Counted from the stretch's first letter, positions 1-8,164 are shown. The stretch: 64,000 nucleotides of DNA from an uncultured Saprospiraceae bacterium (GCA_938041445.1 CALISO010000027.1:1-64000), one strand, 5' to 3'. Made by a program: numbers and translations. The notes: generated by a model not told the origin, from the sequence alone.

Positions 1-226
1 TCATAAGTCTATGGTTTAATGACACTTATTGCAGGGTCATTTTTGAAAGCTTTATTCGCTGTGGAGGTTTGTAACCTGACTACCCTTTAGTTTATCATAT
101 TTGCTCAAGATAGTGCAAACAACAAGAGTTGCAGTCTTCAAAAAGCGAGGGGGATCTTTTCCTGCTTCAGATTTATTTGGGTCGTAGTTACATTGGTTTC
201 ATTCATTAATAGTTGTTAGTATATTA
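1..226. other. No gene recognised (window start)
   Basis: No reading frame here looks like a protein and no RNA gene is recognisable. The stretch probably belongs to the intergenic region between an unseen upstream gene and the thioredoxin-fold gene at 288. It ends at the promoter-like box at 227-234. Confidence 0.4.
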
Positions 227-234
227 TAAGTTTG
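227..234 (+). promoter_or_regulatory. Candidate -7 promoter box for the thioredoxin-fold gene
   Basis: TAAGTTTG is an exact match to the Bacteroidota -7 consensus TAnnTTTG. It places transcription start near 240, about 48 bases before the ATG at 288. No well-spaced TTG -33 element is visible, so this rests on the -7 box alone. Confidence 0.4.
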
Positions 235-287
235 ACCCTCCTCGTTTTGTATTTGATAATTGGTGCAGATATCCACTTTACAATAAG

Positions 288-758
288 ATGATGAGATATT
301 TAGGTATTCTACTTTTACTGGTTGGAACTTCGATAGTTGGTCTTGCCCAAGAGGTAGCCTTCATCTATGACTATGATGAAGGTCTCGAAAGAGCCAAAGC
401 AGTAGATAAACCTATTTTCCTTTTCTTCACTGGAATATCTTGCGAAAATCCTGTGAAGATGAATGCCTTAGTTGAAGGTGATAAAGAGATTTTAGCCAAA
501 TTGCAGAAATCTTATGTTCCTGTTGTGCTACGTGTAGACGATAGAACAAAAATATTGTCGCCTAGAAAAGTCATCCGTGATGGTAAGGAAATATCAATTC
601 GATCGAAAGGTAATCTTTGGGCTTATATCGAATCAACTAAGTATCATCACAACGTGCAACCACTGATTGTTATCGTAGATAAAGAGGAATCAGTACTAAA
701 GCAACCTATGATAGGTGTTATTACTAAAGAGGAACTTTTGGATTATTTGGAGAGGTAA
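288..758 (+). CDS. Secreted thioredoxin-fold protein with degenerate CxxC
   Basis: A 156-residue protein when started at the ATG at 288. The longer frame from TTG 213 would start upstream of the candidate promoter box and adds a non-signal-like extension. Residues 1-21 form a signal peptide ending in LAQ. The rest resembles the thioredoxin-like C-terminal domain of DsbD/Thioredoxin_7 proteins: a KPIFLFFTG strand, then the helix carrying the active site, then VPVVLRVDD. The expected CxxC reads C52-E-N-P, so the second cysteine is missing. A disulfide reductase role is therefore unlikely; binding or a single-cysteine chemistry is possible. No partner gene lies next to it. Confidence 0.7.
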   Translation: MMRYLGILLLLVGTSIVGLAQEVAFIYDYDEGLERAKAVDKPIFLFFTGISCENPVKMNALVEGDKEILAKLQKSYVPVVLRVDDRTKILSPRKVIRDGKEISIRSKGNLWAYIESTKYHHNVQPLIVIVDKEESVLKQPMIGVITKEELLDYLER

Positions 759-795
759 GTTGTTATGGTTGGTTCATTAGGTTCTCATATTTGAT

Positions 796-873
796 ATGTT
801 ACTCCTACTTATCGCATGTAATTTTGGCGAACAAGATTCTGATGCCATAGAATTAACAAGGTATAGTTCATAA
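796..873 (+). pseudogene. Possible relic of a lipoprotein gene (25 codons)
   Basis: A tiny open frame starting at ATG 796 encodes a short hydrophobic stretch ending in LLIAC, which looks like a lipoprotein signal peptide with lipobox cysteine, then about 17 residues and a stop. The length is far below that of a working lipoprotein. It may be the remnant of a truncated gene or a chance match. It sits in the 250-base gap before the Fic gene. Confidence 0.25.
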
Positions 874-923
874 TGCTATAAAAGATCCCTGATGAGAAAT
901 TTAAATATTGCACATAAGACTCA

Positions 924-999
924 TTATATCGTCAAAATTAGTGTAAAATGAAATTAATAAACATCGATATGTCAAAATATAAATAAAATGACGATATAA
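924..999. promoter_or_regulatory. Inverted repeat, candidate operator of the Fic gene
   Basis: An 11-base motif at 924-934 (TTATATCGTCA) recurs as its exact reverse complement at 989-999, 54 bases apart. A direct repeat GTCAAAAT also occurs at 931-938 and 971-978. The right arm ends six bases before the TATATTTG box at 1005-1012, a good position for a repressor. The Fic protein has a C-terminal winged helix, so autoregulation is a reasonable inference. Confidence 0.45.
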
Positions 1000-1004
1000 A
1001 TTTG

Positions 1005-1012
1005 TATATTTG
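1005..1012 (+). promoter_or_regulatory. Candidate -7 promoter box of the Fic gene
   Basis: TATATTTG matches TAnnTTTG exactly. Transcription would begin near 1018, giving a leader of about 10 bases to the ATG at 1028. The TTG at 1010-1012, which opens the longest frame, is part of this box and so cannot be the start codon if the box is used. Confidence 0.5.
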
Positions 1013-1027
1013 CATAAAGTGTCAATA

Positions 1028-2161
1028 ATGAATATTGAAGAGTTCGTTTCAGGCAAATTCATAGAACAGTTGAAGTATAAATCGTTCTCACCTAATAAGA
1101 TCAATAGAGAATGGATTATTTCCAACCCAGAGTTAAACAGTCTTTTATCTGAAGCAAATAGATTAATCGGTGAATTAAATGCATTTTCTCAGATAATACC
1201 TGACGTAGATTTTTTTATAACTATGCACATTATGAAAGAAGCTACTACATCAAGTAAAATAGAAGGGACTAAAACGAATATGGATGAAGCATTGATAAAA
1301 GACGAAGAAGACATAAATCCAGAAAAGAGAGATGATTGGGGAGAAGTGCAAAATTATATAAAAGCCATCAATCAATCTATAGAAGAACTTGAAGAATTAC
1401 CTATTTCGAACAGGCTATTAAGGCGAACGCATGAAGTCCTATTATCTGGCGTAAGAGGTAAACATAAACTTCCGGGTGAATTTAGGAAAAGTCAAAATTG
1501 GATAGGTGCTACATTAAAAGATGCAATCTTTATTCCACCGCATCAATCTGAAGTTCAAGATTTAATGTCAGATCTAGAAAGTTTTGTTCACAACGACAAA
1601 ATCAAGGTTCCTCATTTGATTAGAATTGGTATCATTCATTATCAGTTTGAGACTATACATCCTTTTCTTGATGGTAATGGAAGATTAGGAAGACTTCTTA
1701 TTACTCTGTATTTAGTAAGTACAAGAGTGTTGCTAAAACCATCACTTTATCTTTCTGACTTCTTTGAAAAGAACAAAGCATATTATTATGACAACCTAAT
1801 GACTGCAAGAATCTCTAACAACTTGACTCAATGGCTTAAGTTCTTTTTAGTGGGAGTCATAGAAACTTCGAAAAGTTCTATTGATGTTTTCAAGGAAATA
1901 TTAAGCTTAAAGTCAAGGTTAGAAACTGAGGTATTACCTAAGCTCGGTTCAAAAGTGAATAGAGGTCAGCAATTGTTACAAGTTTTGTATCAAGCTCCAA
2001 TGTTGGATATCAAAAATATCGCTAAGACTCTTGACATATCTATATCAACAGCAAATAGACTTATAGTCGATTTTGTAAATCTTGGAATTCTTGAAGAATA
2101 TACGGGTTACAGAAGAAATCGAAAATTCATATTTAAGGAGTATGTGGATTTATTTAAGTAG
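1028..2161 (+). CDS. Fic family protein (AMPylase-type) with C-terminal winged helix
   Basis: A 377-residue protein from ATG 1028. Residues 211-222 read HPFLDGNGRLGR, the complete Fic catalytic motif with the histidine base and the phosphate-binding GNGR loop. Residues 75-80 (SSKIEG) fit the inhibitory helix pattern [S/T]xxxE[G/N], placed N-terminally as in class II Fic proteins, so the enzyme is probably self-inhibited. The region from about 310 to the end looks like a winged helix-turn-helix. Family knowledge: such proteins transfer AMP from ATP to hydroxyl side chains. The target is unknown and there is no obvious antitoxin neighbour. Inverted repeats upstream suggest autoregulation. Confidence 0.9.
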   Translation: MNIEEFVSGKFIEQLKYKSFSPNKINREWIISNPELNSLLSEANRLIGELNAFSQIIPDVDFFITMHIMKEATTSSKIEGTKTNMDEALIKDEEDINPEKRDDWGEVQNYIKAINQSIEELEELPISNRLLRRTHEVLLSGVRGKHKLPGEFRKSQNWIGATLKDAIFIPPHQSEVQDLMSDLESFVHNDKIKVPHLIRIGIIHYQFETIHPFLDGNGRLGRLLITLYLVSTRVLLKPSLYLSDFFEKNKAYYYDNLMTARISNNLTQWLKFFLVGVIETSKSSIDVFKEILSLKSRLETEVLPKLGSKVNRGQQLLQVLYQAPMLDIKNIAKTLDISISTANRLIVDFVNLGILEEYTGYRRNRKFIFKEYVDLFK

Positions 2162-2253
2162 GTATAGTTGATGTTATCCTATGCTATAGCTCCCTTTGAG
2201 ATGTCCATCACCTCCCAATCAACATATTCAGAATCCTTTCCTATCTTCAAGTT

Positions 2254-3321
2254 ATGAGAGGAATCAATACAATTACATTGTTACTATTGATCATCACAAT
2301 GTTTTGTTCTTGTCATGCACAAGATGATACTCGAGTGATGCTCAAGAACTCGGATACTCAAGAACCGACTCCCATCTCAACATCTGAATATACTGATCCC
2401 TTATTCTTCATCGAAGGACAACTTTGTCAACACGTCAGAGAAATCTACCAAGACTCTAACGGCAATCTGTGGTTTGGTACTAATGTCTATGACTTGATGA
2501 TGTTTAATGGAGATTCATTAGTCTATATTTCAGAGGAAGACGGATATGGTGGAGGGAGAGTGACAGGAATAGAAGAAGATAGCGAAGGTATATTGTGGAT
2601 TGCTACCTCATCCGGACTGCATAGATATGTCGACGAGACATTCTCCATTTTAGATGAAAAGAGTGGATTGTCTAATGCTGAGATATGGAGTATGGCTATT
2701 GATAGCAAGGGTACTATCTGGATTGGACATAATGAAGGGTTGAGTAGATATGATGGTGAGACATTTACAGAAGTTTCAATACCTAAGCCCTCAATCAAAG
2801 AACCTAATAGTATCTATTCGCAAGATCGAATCACAGCGATAGCAGAGGGGAGAGGAGGTGTATTGTGGTTTGGGACAGATGGGTATGGAGTTGTCAGGTA
2901 CGACGGTGAGACTTTCACCCATTATACATCTGCTGATGGACTCGCAGACGATACCATCAATGACCTGAAAGTGGATGGTAATGGATTTGTATGGATAGGT
3001 ACATACTTTGGTGGATTATCGATGTATGATGGCATTCAGATGTATAATTACACTACTGAGGGAACTATTGAAGGGGCAGAGGTAGGTGGAATTTATGTTG
3101 ATAATGATCATACATTATGGTTTGCTGCTGAGAACAACGGTGTCTATCGGTTCAATGGAAAAGAATTCTTTCATTACCATACTGATGCAGGATTAGAAGG
3201 TAGTATTCTCAGTATCTACCGTGATAACCAAGATCGATTTTGGTTCGGTGGATGGGGAGGACTATTTAGAATGATAGATGGGAAATTTACTCCAGTGACA
3301 ATTGATGGCCCTTGGAAGTAA
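2254..3321 (+). CDS. Lipoprotein made of two-component-regulator propeller repeats
   Basis: A 355-residue protein with a lipoprotein signal peptide; the lipobox cysteine is C20. The mature part is a series of at least six Reg_prop-type blades recognisable by the D-x-x-G-x-x-W-[IF]-G/A-T pattern (LWFGT, LWIAT, IWIGH, LWFGT, VWIGT, LWFAA, FWFGG), each followed by a GLxRYDG-like turn. These blades normally form the periplasmic sensor of hybrid two-component systems such as the kinase at 60603. Here there is no transmembrane segment, kinase or regulator domain after them. It probably sits on the envelope as a ligand- or protein-binding propeller. It ends head-on against the next gene. Confidence 0.8.
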   Translation: MRGINTITLLLLIITMFCSCHAQDDTRVMLKNSDTQEPTPISTSEYTDPLFFIEGQLCQHVREIYQDSNGNLWFGTNVYDLMMFNGDSLVYISEEDGYGGGRVTGIEEDSEGILWIATSSGLHRYVDETFSILDEKSGLSNAEIWSMAIDSKGTIWIGHNEGLSRYDGETFTEVSIPKPSIKEPNSIYSQDRITAIAEGRGGVLWFGTDGYGVVRYDGETFTHYTSADGLADDTINDLKVDGNGFVWIGTYFGGLSMYDGIQMYNYTTEGTIEGAEVGGIYVDNDHTLWFAAENNGVYRFNGKEFFHYHTDAGLEGSILSIYRDNQDRFWFGGWGGLFRMIDGKFTPVTIDGPWK

Positions 3322-3332
3322 ATTTACTTCCA
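3313..3332. repeat. 20-base perfect palindrome across two convergent stop codons
   Basis: The sequence is its own reverse complement over all 20 bases. It encodes the last codons, Trp-Lys-stop, of both convergent genes (ends at 3321 and 3324). It can fold as an 8-base stem around AAAT/TT-rich central bases. It could act as a bidirectional end signal, though no T tract follows on either strand. Confidence 0.7.
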
Positions 3333-3995
3333 CTCGTTAGCCTTGGTTGCTGCTGCACTTTCCTCAATTAGGCCAAGGTGATACATCCAATAAAATGCTC
3401 TATGATCAATATTGCTATAGTCCAGACTAGTGGCATTATTCAATATGAAGTTGCTCTGAAAATTTGGAAGGATCGTCTGAGTATCATAATAGAAGTTGGT
3501 AAATTCTGCAATAAATGCATTGGTAGTTGCCAGAGAGTCTAACCAAGGTCTTGTTGATCCAGATATATTAGGACAATAGAAGGTAATGACATCACCAGTC
3601 TCTTCATTCATGAATCCACACTTGTTAGACCAATAATCGCTAAACCCTTTTTTGTCAAGTAAACCGCTCCAGTTAAATGTGCCGTTGTAAGGAAAGTTGA
3701 GAGTGATAGGGAGTTTGCTTAAGAAGTCAGATTTGACAGAAGCATTATGCATTTTATAGCACTCGCTGCCTTTTTTGTTTTGAGATGCACAGTAAGTAGA
3801 TTCTACATAGTTGACGAAAGCAGGAATGAACGCAGAGTTTATAATCTTGGTAGGTGGCTTAGTTTTCAAAGATTCCGCAGTAAGTATATCAGTAGTTGTC
3901 TCAGTTACAGGATTCTTTACATTGGCAGAAGGGCTATCTTGATTGCAAGATGCAGCTAGTAAGCAAACAGAAAGGAACAAGAGAATGTAGTGCAT
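3324..3995 (-). CDS. Lipoprotein of unknown function
   Basis: A 223-residue protein with a clear lipoprotein signal (LLAASC, lipobox C17) and a Thr/Pro-rich linker to about residue 50. The mature domain has several cysteines (in CASQ, SECYK, NKCGF and FYCPN) that could form disulfides outside the cytoplasm. No family was recognised. It converges on the propeller lipoprotein with two bases between stop codons. Confidence 0.6.
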   Translation of the reverse strand: MHYILLFLSVCLLAASCNQDSPSANVKNPVTETTTDILTAESLKTKPPTKIINSAFIPAFVNYVESTYCASQNKKGSECYKMHNASVKSDFLSKLPITLNFPYNGTFNWSGLLDKKGFSDYWSNKCGFMNEETGDVITFYCPNISGSTRPWLDSLATTNAFIAEFTNFYYDTQTILPNFQSNFILNNATSLDYSNIDHRAFYWMYHLGLIEESAAATKANEWK

Positions 3996-4121
3996 GTCTA
4001 GATGATATATAAGATGAGAGGCTACGTATTGTACTAAGCAAACCTTAATCCTCCAAAGTTATAATTCCATTTGAGAATACCCAAGTCTTTTAATTTTTGA
4101 CTAGGATTTCTAATTATAGGA

Positions 4122-5054
4122 TTAATCTACACCTCTCGTATTCATAGCAACTTGGTAGACAGCATTTCTTCCTGTAATGAATAATTGATCACGATGTTTT
4201 CCTCCAAAGCAAGCATTTGATACACGTTCGCCAACTGCTAGAGTATCCAGTAGTTTTCCATCAGGAGAATAGATTTCTATCCCATTTTTATCCCTAGTCG
4301 ATAAGTAGAGGTTCCCACTCTTATCGATTGTCATACCGTCAGCTCCTACATTGACATAAAGAGATTTATCCTTGAGTCTACCATCTTCTTGAATAGCATA
4401 TTGGAATGTCTTCCCATCTCCAGCATCCGTGACATAGAGAATCTTACTATCCGGTGTACCGATGATACCATTAGGTTTGATCAGATCTTCTGTCACTCTG
4501 ATGATGTTATTGTAGTCAGGAGTCAAGTAATATACATGCTCTCCATCTTGAGAAAGATTGTCTTGGTCTTTGCCATATTTGGGGTCAGTAAAATATATTC
4601 CACCAGACGCATCAGGCCAGAGGTCATTAGTTACGTTGAATTGCTTGTCGTTATATTTCGTAGCAATTGCCTTATACTCGCCATCAGAGGACGTGGATGT
4701 GATTCTCCCTTTATCCATTTCACAAGCTAGAAGATTTTGATCAGAATCAAAATAGAGCCCATTACTTCTATTACTAGTTGTCTTGAATGTATCAAGAGTT
4801 CCCTCTATCGTCCAGATTAGGATTAAGTTATTTGGGATATCAGTGAAGTAGACATTTCCAGCTTTATCAACTGCAGGTCCTTCGGTAAATGTAAATCCAT
4901 CTGCTAATTTTACCAGTTCTCCCGCAAAGTAAGTTTTTGAGAACTTTGGGTTAGTCTCATCAGCAGCAACTGGACTTGTAGATTTAGTACCACAATGGAT
5001 AAATAACGTGAGTAAACCAAACAGGCTAAGGATACCAGTAATCATGTGTTTCAT
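4122..5054 (-). CDS. SMP-30/gluconolactonase-like lipoprotein
   Basis: A 310-residue protein from ATG 5054; an in-frame start ten codons upstream would put MYFDTINTFY before the signal peptide and is less likely. The lipobox cysteine is C21. The rest is a six-bladed propeller of the SMP-30/gluconolactonase/LRE family: TFTEGPAVD supplies the metal-binding glutamate, IKPNGI the asparagine and GADGMTID the aspartate of the Ca/Mg site. Family members open sugar lactones. The substrate cannot be read from sequence. It lies just downstream of the terminator at 5083-5115 and so is transcribed separately from the gene upstream. Confidence 0.8.
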   Translation of the reverse strand: MKHMITGILSLFGLLTLFIHCGTKSTSPVAADETNPKFSKTYFAGELVKLADGFTFTEGPAVDKAGNVYFTDIPNNLILIWTIEGTLDTFKTTSNRSNGLYFDSDQNLLACEMDKGRITSTSSDGEYKAIATKYNDKQFNVTNDLWPDASGGIYFTDPKYGKDQDNLSQDGEHVYYLTPDYNNIIRVTEDLIKPNGIIGTPDSKILYVTDAGDGKTFQYAIQEDGRLKDKSLYVNVGADGMTIDKSGNLYLSTRDKNGIEIYSPDGKLLDTLAVGERVSNACFGGKHRDQLFITGRNAVYQVAMNTRGVD

Positions 5055-5082
5055 ATAGAAAGTGTTGATAGTATCAAAATAC

Positions 5083-5115
5083 AAAAAGCCCTTTGAATTA
5101 TTTTCAAAGGGCTTT
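5083..5115 (-). terminator. Rho-independent terminator of the T9SS cargo gene
   Basis: A perfect 13-base stem (5085-5097 with 5103-5115) closes a five-base loop. On the minus strand it runs into a T tract. It lies 26 bases after the stop of the gene at 5141-5977. Confidence 0.85.
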
Positions 5116-5140
5116 AATAATACGATTTATCTTTTGTCTC

Positions 5141-5977
5141 TTACTTAGAAATTATCAACTGTTCAGTTTTGACGCCTGAGTCGGTTGTAAATCTAAGCAT
5201 ATAATTGCCATTGTTCCAGTCTTGCGTATTAATTCTAATGTTCTGCTCACCGCTTTGCAATAGAGTAGAATAGACTAGTTGACCAATGCTACTGTAAGCA
5301 GATAGTGTCAATTGTTCTTCACCAGTGTAGTCATACTGAATGTTCACTTGATCAGATGCTGGATTAGGGCTAGTGACTACGTTCTGAATATCCACTAGGT
5401 CAGAAACACTCGTAACTGCGCCTGTTTCTCCAGCTAGAATTCCTTCCGCATTTTCACCCCATTGATAATCTACAGTGTATGCCCATTCTTTGATAATCAA
5501 TTCATTTGATGCGATATCTAATTGCATTTTGATCCAACCATTTTTAGCTTGGTTTCCATTATCATCCATTAGTGCGATACCCACATAGAAATCTTCAAGG
5601 TCTGTGACATTTGATGCCATACCAGTTGGTGCATTAAATAATGTACCATCATCTTCAATGTAATCAAACATATTGTTATCATTGATTTGAATCAATTCAC
5701 CTTCGTTGAAGATGACAAATTCTCTGATATTAGTACTAAAGTCATACGGAGCACCCGGAAAACATCCTACAAGGACAACTCCTGTTAGACCAAGCTGGTC
5801 ATTTGCTGAATTAGCATAAAAATCAATTTTTCCATCCTCATCCATATCTATTGCTGCGTTTGCATTCATAGGAATGGTCATTTCTGCTGCAGTGAAAGTC
5901 TTATGTATGATATCAGACTGGCCATAAACGGCAATTGACATACAAGTGATCGTGATTAAGAGTAAAAACTTTTTCAT
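5141..5977 (-). CDS. Secreted protein with T9SS type A sorting domain
   Basis: A 278-residue protein. Residues 1-20 are a signal peptide ending in YGQ. Residues to about 195 form an Asp/Asn-rich domain of unknown family (including a DMDEDGKIDF stretch that looks like a calcium-binding loop). The last 75 or so residues, from SPNPASDQVNI to VKTEQLIISK, match the type A T9SS C-terminal domain with its YDYTGEEQL, GQLVYS and GNYMLRF strands. The protein is therefore exported by the Por/Spr machinery and probably anchored or released at the surface. Its activity is unknown. Confidence 0.8.
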   Translation of the reverse strand: MKKFLLLITITCMSIAVYGQSDIIHKTFTAAEMTIPMNANAAIDMDEDGKIDFYANSANDQLGLTGVVLVGCFPGAPYDFSTNIREFVIFNEGELIQINDNNMFDYIEDDGTLFNAPTGMASNVTDLEDFYVGIALMDDNGNQAKNGWIKMQLDIASNELIIKEWAYTVDYQWGENAEGILAGETGAVTSVSDLVDIQNVVTSPNPASDQVNIQYDYTGEEQLTLSAYSSIGQLVYSTLLQSGEQNIRINTQDWNNGNYMLRFTTDSGVKTEQLIISK

Positions 5978-6292
5978 AATTTAAAAATTTAGTGATTAAT
6001 AATTGTTGTTATATTTTGCATTAATTGCTGATTAAATATAAGTATATATCGTGTATTCTTTGCATAAGATCCTGGGTTTTGTCGGTTTGGAGGTCTAATT
6101 TACTCATCTTGTAACGAATGGATGACTCTAATCTCGACTTGAAATGACGCGTATTTTGATATAAACAACCGTGATCTATATATTTAAACAATGATGAACG
6201 GAATTGTTGCAATGAATTGTCATTGACTATCAAATTCTTGATATTAAGCTTAGGATTAGAAACTCAAAATGGAATAAATCGGTTACGGCGTT
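5978..6292. other. Intergenic region, no gene supported
   Basis: A 315-base AT-rich gap between divergent genes. A 70-codon open frame on the minus strand (6021-6233) has no recognisable features and unconvincing composition. No exact TAnnTTTG box was found for either flanking gene. Confidence 0.5.
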
Positions 6293-7252
6293 ATGGAACG
6301 AAGAAATTTTATCAAAGGATCGGCAGTCTTAGGAATGACACTAGTAGGTAACACCACTCTGATTGGTGCATCTGGTATGTACGCGAATAAGGACGAAAGA
6401 GAAATCTACAGAATCATTACAGCGTCTGGGGTTAATGTGGGCACACTTCCAGTGATGCGAGCATTTGCAGGAGATCAAAATGACTATGTTTCACCATATT
6501 TATTGTTTGATGAATTCGGGCCAGTAGAGGTTGATCAAGGTACTGATGGGTTCAAAGTAGAAGCTCATCCCCATGCAGGGGTGACACCTACAACTTACTT
6601 TGTATCTGGTACAGGTCATCACAAGGATAGTCTTGATTATGACTTTCAGATCGGTAAAGGAGACTTTATGATGTTCTCTTCTGGTAAGGGAGCTATCCAT
6701 ATGGAGCAGTCAGGTAAACTGATGAAGGAAGAAGGTGGTGTCGTTCATGGGTTTCAGATCTGGCTTAATACACCTAAGAAATATAAGTGGGATGCACCAT
6801 CCACAGTGGTACATCGGACTAAGCATATGGATAAGATAGAAGGTGATGGATACGAAATCCAAGTAGTCCTAGGAGAATTGGGAGATGCCTGTTCTAATGT
6901 AGAATTGCTCTCTTCAGCATTTTACTATCATGTAAAATTGGACAAGGATAAGCGGTTAGACATCCCGACTGATCCTAATCACAATGCATTTATCTATGCA
7001 GTTGATGCCTCTCTAGAGTTAGCGGATACACGTCAACTCAGGTCTCACCAATTAGCACTTTACCAAAGAGGTAAAAGTGTGATTAGACTATATGCTAAAG
7101 AAGCTTCGGAATTTCTCGTACTTGGTGGACAACCACTCAATGAAACTGTGGTAAGTTATGGTCCTTTTGTAATGAATACAAAAGAGGAAATAAACCGATG
7201 TATCCACAACTATAACTCCGGTGCAATGGGAGATCCGATGACTGTCAACTAA
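6293..7252 (+). CDS. Tat-exported pirin family protein
   Basis: A 319-residue protein. The N-terminus ERRNFIKGSAVLG is a twin-arginine signal with its hydrophobic segment to about residue 28. The cupin fold of pirin follows: H92 and H94 in HPHAG, then H136 and E138 in the AIHME segment, which together are the metal ligands of pirin. Known pirins act as metal-dependent quercetinases or redox sensors and are usually cytoplasmic. Export of a folded, metal-loaded pirin through Tat is unusual. The Crp/Fnr gene 122 bases downstream on the same strand may be co-transcribed. Confidence 0.85.
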   Translation: MERRNFIKGSAVLGMTLVGNTTLIGASGMYANKDEREIYRIITASGVNVGTLPVMRAFAGDQNDYVSPYLLFDEFGPVEVDQGTDGFKVEAHPHAGVTPTTYFVSGTGHHKDSLDYDFQIGKGDFMMFSSGKGAIHMEQSGKLMKEEGGVVHGFQIWLNTPKKYKWDAPSTVVHRTKHMDKIEGDGYEIQVVLGELGDACSNVELLSSAFYYHVKLDKDKRLDIPTDPNHNAFIYAVDASLELADTRQLRSHQLALYQRGKSVIRLYAKEASEFLVLGGQPLNETVVSYGPFVMNTKEEINRCIHNYNSGAMGDPMTVN

Positions 7253-7374
7253 GCTATTACGCCGATATTTATTTTAGGCCTTTGGTCCTGATGGCAGCAT
7301 AAGTAAAGAATTTTTAAAGTTTTTTGTCCGGAACTAGGGGTGTTTGAAATAATCCTTGTTTTGGTATTAATCAA

Positions 7375-8076
7375 ATGCTAATGCTTATGAATGTCTCATC
7401 AAAATTTATGATTCTCAGAGAACTCCAAATCTTGACTTCTCTAGACAACTCTGAAGTTGAACAATTAGCAGATAAAGTTCAGCTCGTACAGTTCAAAAAA
7501 GGACAACCTATCTACCTATCAGATGCTGCAATTGATCAAGTGTACATCCTCTTTAAAGGAAGTGCTAAACTTGGTGTCCAAGTAACAGGCGAACGAGAGA
7601 TTATCAGAGGGATTATCCATTCTGGTGAGATTTTCGGAGAGAATATCTTCAATACTCGTAAGAGACAAGAATACGCAGTATGCCTTGAGGATTCGAGAGT
7701 TTTTACGATTCCAGTTAGTCATTATCAGCTATTACTGACTTCAAATGCAGGATTTAGAAATGCCATTATTGAGTATATGATGCACAATGTCAGTGTGTTG
7801 CGAAAGCGTATCCACAACTATATGTTTTACAATGCTCAGCGCAGAATTATAGAGTTTATTAAAGATCTCACAGAGAAGACTGGTAGGAAACTTGTAAATG
7901 GTGAGTACCTAGTTCATCACAAGATGAATCATCTCGCTATCGCCAATTCTACGGATACGAGTAGACAGACAGTAGCAAGAGTTCTCAATGAATTGAAATC
8001 TATGTCATTGATCAGTTATTCTGATCGTCGTCCAAGTAAGATTATTGTGAGACCGTCATTATTCGCGGTAAACTAG
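7375..8076 (+). CDS. Crp/Fnr family transcriptional regulator
   Basis: A 233-residue protein, with alternative in-frame ATGs at 7381, 7387 and 7408. Residues from about 20 to 130 form a cyclic-nucleotide-binding-type beta roll (FKGSAKLGVQ, SGEIFGENIF). A long dimerisation helix follows, then the Crp helix-turn-helix near the end (LAIANSTDTSRQTVARVLNEL, then a wing). No Fnr-type cysteine cluster is seen, so it is not an oxygen-sensing iron-sulfur member. The effector is unknown. The pirin gene upstream and itself are the natural candidate targets. Confidence 0.88.
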   Translation: MLMLMNVSSKFMILRELQILTSLDNSEVEQLADKVQLVQFKKGQPIYLSDAAIDQVYILFKGSAKLGVQVTGEREIIRGIIHSGEIFGENIFNTRKRQEYAVCLEDSRVFTIPVSHYQLLLTSNAGFRNAIIEYMMHNVSVLRKRIHNYMFYNAQRRIIEFIKDLTEKTGRKLVNGEYLVHHKMNHLAIANSTDTSRQTVARVLNELKSMSLISYSDRRPSKIIVRPSLFAVN

Positions 8077-8131
8077 AAATATACAACAATTAGTTTTTTT
8101 CAATTTAGTAGTAATAGACACCCGTCTTAGA

Positions 8132-8164
8132 AAAGGAACTGCAGTGATCTGTGGTTTCTTTTTT
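8132..8164 (+). terminator. Rho-independent terminator of the Crp/Fnr gene
   Basis: A 13-base stem (8132-8144 with 8149-8161) closes a TGAT loop and is fully paired if three G-U pairs are counted. A run of T follows directly. It lies 55 bases after the stop codon. Confidence 0.75.

Noticed and set aside
1028..2161. Fic gene as half of a toxin-antitoxin pair
   Set aside because: The inhibitory motif is inside the same protein (residues 75-80) and no small antitoxin gene lies on either side, so a separate antitoxin is not needed or supported.
6021..6233. A 70-codon open frame on the minus strand in the gap between the T9SS cargo and pirin genes
   Set aside because: No family, no signal peptide and no promoter; its composition is not convincing. 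Kept as a note under the gap.
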